From Seongchinamella unica (lineage in GTDB: Bacteria; Pseudomonadota; Gammaproteobacteria; Pseudomonadales; Halieaceae), in NCBI RefSeq assembly GCF_004354085.1, contig NZ_SMSE01000001.1:1-47235 (forward strand): a DNA stretch of 47,235 nucleotides. Reading direction: 5' to 3'. Below, piece after piece: positions 40,938-47,235 of this stretch. The first letter of the stretch is position 1. Every line of letters begins with the position of its first letter. The notes beneath the pieces were generated by a model. It was not told the origin of the DNA. It did no database searches and saw only the letters and a list, made by a program, of their open reading frames with translations. The position numbers and the translations under genes were made by a program.

Positions 40938-42020
40938 TTATGAGGATTTCAATATTTTTGCGATTCCCAGCGTACAGATGGGAATGATGTAGACCAGCGC
41001 AAAACCCACGGATAATGCCGAGTACCCCTTGGCCACCAGGGAGACGATGCCCAGTGAGCCCAACAGCCCACCCAGGCCGAGCGTCACTATCGCTATAGCG
41101 GCTCTGGCCGGATGGCCCAGCGCCTCATCCGCGCCGGGCTTCAGCACCGCCTCGATGCGCTCGATAAATCCCTGCACCAGCCCTGCACCGGTTTCCACCA
41201 GGGTACCGAGCAAGGCAACCAGGAAAATCCCCAGCAACAGGGGCGTGGTGTACTCGGACATCATCCAGTAGTTGGGTACGGGTTCTTCCAGCACAGCGGG
41301 ATACCCCGCTGCATAGCTGACGTGAAACAGCACCGCGGGGATCATCACCGCCAGGCCGGTGACCAGGCCAGCCAGTAAGGCTTCCGAGCGCGAACTGATC
41401 GCCCGGGTAGAAAACAGCAGAACGGGCGCTATGGCCAGGTTATACATCGCATACAGGGCGCCGCCCTGAAGCCAACCCACTTCCACGGCACCATTTTTTA
41501 CCGCTTGCAGGACATCTACATCTCCGTGGTTCATCACCTGGATAAAATAGGCCACAAACACCGCGTACATGCCGATCGACCAAAAGGTGAGGACTTTCTC
41601 CACTGCCTCGCGGCCGAAGTACACCAGCGCAATAACCAGCACCAGCACCCCAGCCATCCCCACCAGGCTGGAAATGCCAAACTCCTCCTCGAGAATATTG
41701 CCCGCAGCCGAACCGACCACGCCCAACACCAGCAGGAACAACAGCAGGTAAAGAATCTCGAAGCAGATCCAGAAAGGACCGATGAGTTTGCCAAAAAAAG
41801 TTCGGTAATCGTAAACCTGGAACACCCGCGCGAACTCGTAGGTGCAGGCCAGTACCAGAGCAAACACACAGGCGGCCACGCCGATACCCAGCAGTCCTCC
41901 CAGTATGCCGTAGCGGGTGAAGAACTCGACCACTTCGCGGCCGGTGCCGTAGCCGCCGCCCATGACCACGGAGATAAATACCGCGGCTGGAACGACATAG
42001 ACCTGCATCCAACGGTTCAC
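40938..42020 (-). CDS. YkvI-like multi-helix membrane permease
   Basis: A 360-residue protein with about ten membrane helices. VYVVPAAVFISVVMGGGYGT followed by GREVVEFFTRYGILGGLLGI is the conserved opening of YkvI-type proteins (distant LeuT/APC-fold relatives), with the glycine-rich unwound helix GGGYGTGRE. Further helices include LLLFLLVLGVVGSAAG, VGMAGVLVLVIALVYFG, YTTPLLLGIFLVALLGTLVE and IAIVTLGLGGLLGSLGIVSL. The GTG at 42020 gives a short leader; ATG 42008 is an alternative. It closes the regulator-RidA-flavoenzyme-receptor operon and is the natural inner-membrane importer for its substrate, presumably an amino acid. Confidence 0.75.
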   Translation of the reverse strand: MNRWMQVYVVPAAVFISVVMGGGYGTGREVVEFFTRYGILGGLLGIGVAACVFALVLACTYEFARVFQVYDYRTFFGKLIGPFWICFEILYLLLFLLVLGVVGSAAGNILEEEFGISSLVGMAGVLVLVIALVYFGREAVEKVLTFWSIGMYAVFVAYFIQVMNHGDVDVLQAVKNGAVEVGWLQGGALYAMYNLAIAPVLLFSTRAISSRSEALLAGLVTGLAVMIPAVLFHVSYAAGYPAVLEEPVPNYWMMSEYTTPLLLGIFLVALLGTLVETGAGLVQGFIERIEAVLKPGADEALGHPARAAIAIVTLGLGGLLGSLGIVSLVAKGYSALSVGFALVYIIPICTLGIAKILKSS

Positions 42021-42144
42021 TGAGAGGCTTCCCCGCGCTTGATAATATGGACCCAGCGCTGTTCGGCGCAGCGGGACAGCCTGCGCCGCTCAAATGCCCG
42101 GTGTTGACTCACATCACTATAACAGCACCGATTGGCAGTGATGC

Positions 42145-44373
42145 CTATTGCCCCAGGAGGTATTTAAACTCGACCCCATACAGTCGTGGCATACCCCAGA
42201 TAACACGTTCAGCACCTGTGAGGGCAGCCAGGCTATGACCAACGTAGTACTCATCGTCACCAATATTACGAATCCAAGCCGACAACTCCCATTTGTAGCT
42301 TGCGGGGGTGAAGCTTACACGACCATTCCACAGGTCATAGCTGGGAACCAACACCGTATCGACGTTAGTGGCACTAGTGTACATATCATCCTGGTACGTG
42401 TAGTCAAGATTGAATGTTAATTCCCCAGCGTCACCAACCGGCAGCGCGTACTGGACACCCGCGTACACCTTCCACTTGGGGGCGTAACTCATGTCATTGC
42501 CGTCGAAATTTTTGGGCTGGGTAGGGTCTATCGCCGAGATAGGATTATCAAACTTGTCGTAGGTTGCATCCAGATAGGTGGCGTTAAAAGTCAATTGCAG
42601 GCTATCCGTGGGCAGCCAAACAGTTTCCACTTCTGCACCCTGGCTTGTTACCTCACCGGCGTTAGAAACTACTGTGACATTGGTACCACCGACAGGCACA
42701 TTTTGGAACAACTGGTAGTCGGAGAATTTCTGTACGAACACATCGGCGTTGACACGAAGCTTGCCGTCAGCCATGGTGGACTTAATCCCCACCTCAAAAG
42801 CATCGACATACTCAGTATCAAACTTAACACCGGGAAGATACGGGTTAAAGTCGGCATTAAAACCACCGCTCTGATAGCCACGCGAATATTTGGCGTAATA
42901 CATTACATCATCATTAAGCGTGTAATTAATACCCACAGTCGGCGACCAGTTGCTGTCACTGAATTTATCCTCGTAGCTCAAGTCAAACGCGCCAAACAAC
43001 GAGCCCGGAGCCTGAGAAGCCAGAAAAGCGGCGGTAGCTGGCGGCAACCCAATCAACTCCAGGAAAGCACCGCCAGCAGCGGGGTCGCTGGGTGCATTGA
43101 CCTGATTGAAGTCCAACTCCTTTTCCTCGTCAGTAAAACGCAAACCAGCGGTCAGTTCCCACTTCTCACTCAGGCGGTAGTTGCCGTGGATATAGGCGGC
43201 ATAGCTGGTAACGTCAACCTCACTCGGAATCGCGATCGTTCCACTGAGTGCCTGGGAAGGCAAAACCGGCGCACCAAAAACGAGGAAGCGCTCAGTAGCA
43301 ACAGTGCTTTCAAAGTAGTAGATACCGGCAACCCAGTCGTAGGAATCATGTTGCGGAGAGACAATACGAAACTCCTGTGAAAACTGGTCCGTGTCTTCGT
43401 CGAACACGGTCTGAAACGCGTCAACGACTGGCGTAAAATCTTCGTCGCCGAAAATATAATATTCGCTCTCGCGATAGGCCGATATGGAAGACACGGTGTA
43501 ATCACTTTCGGTGGTGTAGTTGAGTGTCAAGGCTCCACCCCAGAATTCGACTTCGTCGAGCTCTTCGTCCTTGCCGGTCTCATACGCGGGACGCGACTCC
43601 AAGGTGAATACCGGCGCTTCACTGGATGTCTTACCCCAGTCTCCGGCGACAACCACCTCCAACTGGTCGGTCGGCAGGAATCGAAGCTGGCCTCTTGCGC
43701 CTTCCTGCTCCCAATCTCCTACTTCTTTATCGAGCACCACATTGTCGAACAAACCATCCCGTTCCTGTTTGCTGTAAGCAATCGACGCGAAAACGGTGTC
43801 ACCCAGCGGACCACTCACGTACCCTGAGCCAGTCCAGTAACCTTCGTTGCCGAAGCCGGCCTTCAGCTCTCCAGTGAACTCTTCGGAGGCCTTTTTGGTG
43901 TTCAGGTTGATCGCACCGGAAACGGTGTTCTTACCGAATAGTGTACCTTGCGGACCACGCAGGATTTCCACGCTCTCCAGTCCCAGCAAGGGCTGGTTTG
44001 CCGATGACGAACGTCCCTGATAGACGCCGTCAACATACACACCCATGCGCGCATCGATACCAATATTCCTGGAATTGTCGACGATACCACGCAGACCACT
44101 CGCGGCCTGGCTACCGGGTATTCCGCCGGTGCTTAGCGAGGGGGCGCTTTTGGCTAAATCAAACAACTCGGTAGCGCCCAGCTTCTCCATACCGTCGGCG
44201 CTGAACGCCTGGATGCTGATGGGAACATCCTGGCTGCTTTCGCTACGTTTCTGGGCCGTGACTATCACTTCCTCCAGTGCGAAAGTCGAAGTTTTTCCGC
44301 CCTGGGCCAGGGCGGTGGTTGCGGAAAGTGCCGCGAGGGCACCGATATTCAAAGCCAGGATTGTCTTGCGCAT
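42145..44373 (-). CDS. TonB-dependent outer-membrane receptor of the amino-acid operon
   Basis: From ATG 44373 (GGAAGAG upstream) a 742-residue receptor. Signal peptide LNIGALAALSATTALAQ; TonB box FALEEVIVTAQKR; plug with DVPISIQAFSADGMEKLGAT, GLRGIVDNSRNIGIDARMGV and ESVEILRGPQGTLFGKNTVS followed by GAINLNTKKAS; then the barrel, with YYAKYSRGYQSGGFNADFN and a terminus GVEFKYLLGQ. It starts 22 bp after the flavoenzyme stop, so it is cotranscribed with it. Pairing a TonB receptor with RidA, a D-amino-acid-type dehydrogenase and a permease suggests an amino-acid derivative or peptide too large or scarce for porins; the ligand itself cannot be read from sequence. Confidence 0.9.
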   Translation of the reverse strand: MRKTILALNIGALAALSATTALAQGGKTSTFALEEVIVTAQKRSESSQDVPISIQAFSADGMEKLGATELFDLAKSAPSLSTGGIPGSQAASGLRGIVDNSRNIGIDARMGVYVDGVYQGRSSSANQPLLGLESVEILRGPQGTLFGKNTVSGAINLNTKKASEEFTGELKAGFGNEGYWTGSGYVSGPLGDTVFASIAYSKQERDGLFDNVVLDKEVGDWEQEGARGQLRFLPTDQLEVVVAGDWGKTSSEAPVFTLESRPAYETGKDEELDEVEFWGGALTLNYTTESDYTVSSISAYRESEYYIFGDEDFTPVVDAFQTVFDEDTDQFSQEFRIVSPQHDSYDWVAGIYYFESTVATERFLVFGAPVLPSQALSGTIAIPSEVDVTSYAAYIHGNYRLSEKWELTAGLRFTDEEKELDFNQVNAPSDPAAGGAFLELIGLPPATAAFLASQAPGSLFGAFDLSYEDKFSDSNWSPTVGINYTLNDDVMYYAKYSRGYQSGGFNADFNPYLPGVKFDTEYVDAFEVGIKSTMADGKLRVNADVFVQKFSDYQLFQNVPVGGTNVTVVSNAGEVTSQGAEVETVWLPTDSLQLTFNATYLDATYDKFDNPISAIDPTQPKNFDGNDMSYAPKWKVYAGVQYALPVGDAGELTFNLDYTYQDDMYTSATNVDTVLVPSYDLWNGRVSFTPASYKWELSAWIRNIGDDEYYVGHSLAALTGAERVIWGMPRLYGVEFKYLLGQ

Positions 44374-44395
44374 GGCGCTCTTCCTCAGAGTGGTT

Positions 44396-45577
44396 TTATT
44401 GTACAAAATTGGTTTGTGGGTGAGATTGTTTCGTTGCCGGTTCATGCCTTTCGAGTCGCCGCGGAGATACCCAGGCAGGGTCAAAGCCCGCTTGTTCGAG
44501 GTCGACCGGCAAGCCGCTGCCCAGCAGGAGAGAGGCCGCCAGCCTCGCCGCGGCGGGTGCTGTCTGGATACCATGCCCCCCCTGCCCCGCCGCCCAGAAA
44601 AAACCTTCCGCATTCGGGGCGAAGCCGATAACGGGGGTGCGGTCGACAACAAAATTGCGCAGGCCAGCCCAGCTGTGCTTGATCTGTCGCACCTCAAGTT
44701 GCAGCGCCTGTTGGGCATAGTGCACCGCATAGGCGATATCCAGCTCCTCAGGCTGCGCATCACATGCCTGCGAAGGATGTTCGTCCGCGGGTGAGGCGAG
44801 GATCAGGCCGGCATCCGGCTTCAGATAGAACGAACCGTCACTGGCCATGACCAGCGGCCAGCCCGACACATCACACCCGGCGGGCGGGTCCAGCAGCACG
44901 GCGGTGCGGCGCAGTGGGGTCAGGCCAATAGCATCAACGCCGGCCAATGCCGCGACTTCATCAGCCCAGGCACCCGCTGCATTGACCAGCAGCGGCGCCG
45001 AGTAACTTGCCTCGGGGGTCTTGACACACCACACATCGTCCCTGCGTTCGAGACCAGTGATATCGGAGTTGCTCAACAGCCTGCCGCCCCGCTGCCGCAG
45101 TACTCGCAGGTACCCTTCATGCAGCGCGTGCACATCCATGTCGAACACATCGGGTTCGTACCAGCCGCTTGCCGCATAGTCTTCATTCACGATAGGTAAC
45201 TGGCGCCTGATAAAGTCCCGGTCCGCTCGAACGATTGTGGGGATGCTTTGCTGCAGTAAGGACCACTCCTGGTCCATGGCGGCTTCTTCGCCGGGTGCGC
45301 AAAGCACCAGCAGACCCCTGCGGTGTAACAGGGTCTTGGTCCGGAAAATGTCAGGTGGGTCGAGCAGGAAATTGAGACTGCATTTTGTCAGTAACGAGAG
45401 GCTCGGGTTGTCATGACCGTAGGACGGTATAAAAGCAGCCGCCGAGCGGCCTGTGGAGTGGTAACCCGACTGCTCCTCGCGCTCCAGCAGCAGCACGCGT
45501 GCCTGCCCACTGAGCTCCCCGGCGATGGAAGCGCCGGCCATGCCGGCGCCAACTATTATTATGTCAAAGGTTTCCAC
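44396..45577 (-). CDS. FAD-dependent D-amino-acid dehydrogenase-like oxidoreductase
   Basis: A 393-residue DAO-family flavoprotein. FDIIIVGAGMAGASIAGELS is the Rossmann FAD motif; EREEQSGYHSTGRSAAAFIP resembles the FAD-contacting segment of D-arginine dehydrogenase (DauA) type enzymes; VNAAGAWADEVA is the second FAD block; SWAGLRNFVVDRTPVIGFAP and FFWAAGQGGHGIQTAPAAAR form the C-terminal cap/FAD end. Enzymes of this class oxidise D-amino acids (or glycine, sarcosine) to imino acids and pass electrons to the quinone pool. The RidA gene just upstream would hydrolyse the imino acid. A palindrome shared with the regulator promoter lies 53 bp upstream (45630-45643). Confidence 0.85.
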   Translation of the reverse strand: METFDIIIVGAGMAGASIAGELSGQARVLLLEREEQSGYHSTGRSAAAFIPSYGHDNPSLSLLTKCSLNFLLDPPDIFRTKTLLHRRGLLVLCAPGEEAAMDQEWSLLQQSIPTIVRADRDFIRRQLPIVNEDYAASGWYEPDVFDMDVHALHEGYLRVLRQRGGRLLSNSDITGLERRDDVWCVKTPEASYSAPLLVNAAGAWADEVAALAGVDAIGLTPLRRTAVLLDPPAGCDVSGWPLVMASDGSFYLKPDAGLILASPADEHPSQACDAQPEELDIAYAVHYAQQALQLEVRQIKHSWAGLRNFVVDRTPVIGFAPNAEGFFWAAGQGGHGIQTAPAAARLAASLLLGSGLPVDLEQAGFDPAWVSPRRLERHEPATKQSHPQTNFVQ

Positions 45578-45629
45578 AGTGCCTGAATGTCCGCATCACG
45601 CCTGAATATTTGCAGAACATAGCAAATTT

Positions 45630-45643
45630 TTTCGTTTTCGAAA
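45630..45643. promoter_or_regulatory. Probable XRE-cupin operator before the flavoenzyme gene
   Basis: TTTCGTTTTCGAAA fits the palindrome TTTCG-N4-CGAAA. The same pattern lies before the regulator gene at 46819-46832. A further half site TTTCGATAA follows at 45649-45657. It is in an AT-rich stretch suited to a promoter, 53 bp from the flavoenzyme ATG. Confidence 0.55.
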
Positions 45644-45713
45644 ACATTTTTCGATAATTATTTCTTCCCCCGAATCATTTTAGGTGTGGACTACGAAGGG
45701 GAGCGCGCCTGCC

Positions 45714-46100
45714 TCAGTAGGCCGCGATGGCCTCTATCTCCACTTTTGCGCCGGGAAGCATAAGATCAGACCGAACCGTCGATCGCGCGGGGCGGTGCTC
45801 GCCAAAAAACTCACTGTAGGCCGCATTGAATCCGCGGAAATCCGAGGCATCCGTAAGCCAGATATTGACCTTCACCACATCCTGCAGGGACAGACCCTCG
45901 TTAGTCAGCAGGCGGTGAATATTCTCGAGGCACAGACGGGTCTGCTCTGCGATATCGCCCGTGTGCAGTTTACCCGCCTCATCAAAAGCCAGTTGCCCGG
46001 AAGTGAACAAAAATCCCGCGGCGGCGTAGGCCGCCGACAGTGGGGCGCTACTGCCATCGGGCAGTGTGATCTCTTTTCCTACGGGTCTTTTATTAGTCAT
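45714..46100 (-). CDS. RidA-family enamine/imine deaminase
   Basis: A 128-residue YjgF/YER057c/UK114 (Rid) protein. PLSAAYAAAGFLFTSGQLAF, TRLCLENIHRLLTNEGLSLQ followed by DVVKVNIWLTDASDFRGFNA and the terminal PARSTVRSDLMLPGAKVEIE with AIAAY match the family; the Arg of ARSTVR is the key carboxylate-binding residue and is present. Rid proteins hydrolyse reactive imino or enamino acids to keto acids and ammonia. Its ATG overlaps the regulator stop by four bases. It is the natural partner of the dehydrogenase encoded next. Confidence 0.9.
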   Translation of the reverse strand: MTNKRPVGKEITLPDGSSAPLSAAYAAAGFLFTSGQLAFDEAGKLHTGDIAEQTRLCLENIHRLLTNEGLSLQDVVKVNIWLTDASDFRGFNAAYSEFFGEHRPARSTVRSDLMLPGAKVEIEAIAAY

Positions 46101-46756
46101 GATACTTTTCTCTTGCCGGAGCGGAAGGTGTCAGACACGTTCTCGTAGCCTTGCAGGGACATGCTGATCAAAATTTCGGCATGCTTGCGGCCGAGCGATA
46201 CGTAATGGTGCCCCATCGAGGAATCAAACAGGATGCTGTCGCCCGCCTTTAGCTGCACCGGCTGGTAAAGCTCTGTATGCAATTCCAGGCGGCCACTGAG
46301 GACATAGATAAACTCCTGTCCCTTGTGACGATGCCAGGGCAGTTCAGGGTCAAATTCATGGGATTTCACCACGCCTTTCAGGTAACCCTGCTGGTGATTG
46401 GCCACCTCACTGCACAGCACCTCATACGCCACATCGGGTGTGTCGAACATGGCGCCCTGCCCGCCCATCGTGATGGCGCGCCTGCCCTGCATGCGACTAC
46501 CCGGATTGGTCAGGTCAGATACCGGCAGACCGAGTCCATTGGCAAGTTTATTGACACTGGTGAAGTTCAGGTCTGTCTTGCCGTGCTCCAGTTTCGATAG
46601 CGTGCCAACGGAGATGCCGGTCCGCGCGGCAACCTCGGCCAGCGTCCAGTCCTGCTCCTTGCGCAATTCACGCAGACGGCGCCCGATCTGGTTAACGGCT
46701 TTAGTGTCCGTCCCGGGATCGGTAAGCTTTTTTTTCTTACTACCGGCGTCACTCAA
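46097..46756 (-). CDS. XRE-type regulator with C-terminal cupin domain
   Basis: A 219-residue protein from TTG 46756, with GAGG ten bases before it. IGRRLRELRKEQDWTLAEVA followed by ARTGISVGTLSKLEHGKTDL is the helix-turn-helix (about 24-78); the C-terminal cupin-2 barrel (about 140-205) has LPWHRHKGQEFIYVLSGRLE and LKAGDSILFDSSMGHHYVSL, with His and Glu residues placed for a metal or small-ligand site. Such regulators (PuuR/SutR style) control amine and amino-acid catabolism by sensing a substrate in the cupin. It heads the operon, overlapping ridA, and TTTCG-N4-CGAAA palindromes lie at its own and the flavoenzyme promoter, suggesting autoregulation. Confidence 0.85.
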   Translation of the reverse strand: MSDAGSKKKKLTDPGTDTKAVNQIGRRLRELRKEQDWTLAEVAARTGISVGTLSKLEHGKTDLNFTSVNKLANGLGLPVSDLTNPGSRMQGRRAITMGGQGAMFDTPDVAYEVLCSEVANHQQGYLKGVVKSHEFDPELPWHRHKGQEFIYVLSGRLELHTELYQPVQLKAGDSILFDSSMGHHYVSLGRKHAEILISMSLQGYENVSDTFRSGKRKVS

Positions 46757-46818
46757 ATCTGAATTCCTCTTACATCACATCGCCTGCAACAAAGCGGCTG
46801 TACACACTACCCGAATTT

Positions 46819-46832
46819 TTTCGATAACGAAA
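46819..46832. promoter_or_regulatory. Probable XRE-cupin autoregulatory operator
   Basis: TTTCGATAACGAAA is a TTTCG-N4-CGAAA palindrome, 63 bp upstream of the regulator TTG start. Its partner TTTCGTTTTCGAAA lies at 45630-45643. The repeat of the motif at both internal promoters of one operon supports binding by the cupin regulator. Confidence 0.55.
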
Positions 46833-46862
46833 TATGAGCTTTCATTATAACCTGTGGATGGC

Positions 46863-47235
46863 GGTATCGCACTGTTCAAATCCATCCGCCTGGATCTGTT
46901 GGCGCGTCAAGCGATCTGGGAAGAAGTGCAAGCGGTACCAGCCAGAAACCGCAGTAACAACGCCTCACGGGCTAGCACAAAATACCCCAGCCTGCGTGGC
47001 GTCTGGTCTGGAATGATAGGGGTAACCGGATGAGCCCGACCTACACACGCCGCAAAAATCGACACTATCCCTACTACATCAGTCAGGCAGTACTTCAGTA
47101 CAAAGAGGACTAAGGCGGAAACGTGTTGCGCGTGCCGGATGCCGGGTGCCGGGTGCCGGGTAGAACCTTGGAAGCCACAACCACCGATCTGTTGTTGAAC
47201 TTCCTCAGCAGTTCAGATCACATTCTTGACCTTCT
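46863..47235 (+). pseudogene. Serine site-specific recombinase, decayed C-terminal part
   Basis: One frame reads RLDLLARQAIWEEVQAVPAR followed by NRSNNASRASTKYPSLRG; after a frameshift near 47000 the next reads LVWNDRGNRMSPTYTRRKNR followed by HYPYYISQAVLQYKED, then TAA at 47111, then GGNVLRVP. This order (linker helix, PSLLAGL-YD--GNRMSP, T-RR-RRYRYYVSQA, G---RVP) is that of the zinc-ribbon and C-terminal part of large serine recombinases. After RVP a 7-bp tandem repeat (47132-47159) shifts the frame again and TLEATTTDLLLNFLSSS resumes. The catalytic N-terminal domain is not visible in the window. At least three lesions make it inactive. Confidence 0.65.
47132..47159 (+). repeat. Four tandem 7-bp units in the recombinase relic
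   Basis: GTGCCGG, ATGCCGG, GTGCCGG and GTGCCGG follow one another. Family members have a single RVP-like stretch here, so the array probably grew by slippage. It adds a net frame change in an already broken gene. Confidence 0.7.

Noticed and set aside
41440-42093. A 217-codon minus-strand frame overlapping the YkvI-like permease
   Set aside because: It is the same strand in another frame of a GC-rich gene; Arg/Gly-rich composition and no family match, whereas the permease frame has clear helices.
1-47235. CRISPR array, tRNA, rRNA or prophage structural genes
   Set aside because: No regularly spaced repeats, no tRNA-like cloverleaf arms with CCA-adjacent ends and no phage head or tail motifs were noticed on reading both strands; an Infernal/tRNAscan run would settle the RNA question.

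Overview
The window looks like an accessory, island-like stretch of a marine-type gammaproteobacterial chromosome (Cellvibrionales/Halieaceae-like by overall feel; this is a guess from gene style, with two TonB-dependent receptors, an AraC regulator with a membrane-spanning N-terminus and many exported hydrolases). No rRNA, tRNA, CRISPR array or core housekeeping gene was seen. About fifteen decayed genes or insertion-sequence pieces lie between intact modules. Both window edges are mobile-element remnants: an IS6-type transposase start on the left and a serine recombinase relic on the right.

Layout. 1-2.1 kb: IS6 and IS3 pieces, the tail of a nucleotide-transporter gene overlapping an exported zinc-alcohol-dehydrogenase-like (MDR) enzyme, and a dehydrogenase relic. 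2.7-3.8 kb: a YefM/YoeB-type toxin-antitoxin pair with its promoter, and a DUF6933-like gene. 3.8-13.8 kb: two related but degenerate integrase-core transposase genes in the same orientation bracket an AraC regulator, TonB-dependent receptor, Ca2+-dependent phosphoinositide phospholipase C, alkaline phosphatase and FHS-family sugar permease. Read together these suggest uptake and stepwise stripping of phosphatidylinositol-type lipids to inositol and phosphate. 13.9-16.7 kb: HxlR regulator divergent from an AhpD-like / PhzF-like / CMD-like operon. 16.7-19.8 kb: scar of the same insertion element, an IS3 piece, outer-membrane phospholipase A and broken membrane-protein genes.

19.8-26.2 kb (minus strand, visibly GC-richer): a Tat-exported M81 (MlrC-like) metallopeptidase that lies inside a split amidohydrolase pseudogene, an exported S12 serine hydrolase, a class-A beta-lactamase-like enzyme and an exported D-aminoacylase-like amidohydrolase. 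The combination resembles the microcystin-degrading mlr logic and suggests attack on D-residue or cyclic peptides, but no substrate can be read from the DNA.

26.4-38.5 kb: a catabolic block around a TetR regulator: enolase-superfamily enzyme (with an apparent ATT start codon), fused indolepyruvate:ferredoxin oxidoreductase, methylacyl-CoA racemase-like enzyme, GH88/105-like hydrolase, acyl-CoA dehydrogenase and class III CoA-transferase. Three promoters of identical layout (TTGAC-like -35, 17-bp spacer, -10 inside an ATACTATCCGGATAGTAT palindrome) define a local regulon that also covers a dead amidohydrolase gene; a fourth, weaker site precedes a dead wax-ester-synthase gene.

38.7-46.8 kb (minus strand): S12 hydrolase with C-terminal membrane helices, then an operon of XRE-cupin regulator, RidA, D-amino-acid-dehydrogenase-like flavoenzyme, TonB-dependent receptor and YkvI-like permease, with two TTTCG-N4-CGAAA palindromes placed before the regulator and before the flavoenzyme. 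This reads as an amino-acid (possibly D-amino-acid) acquisition and oxidation unit.
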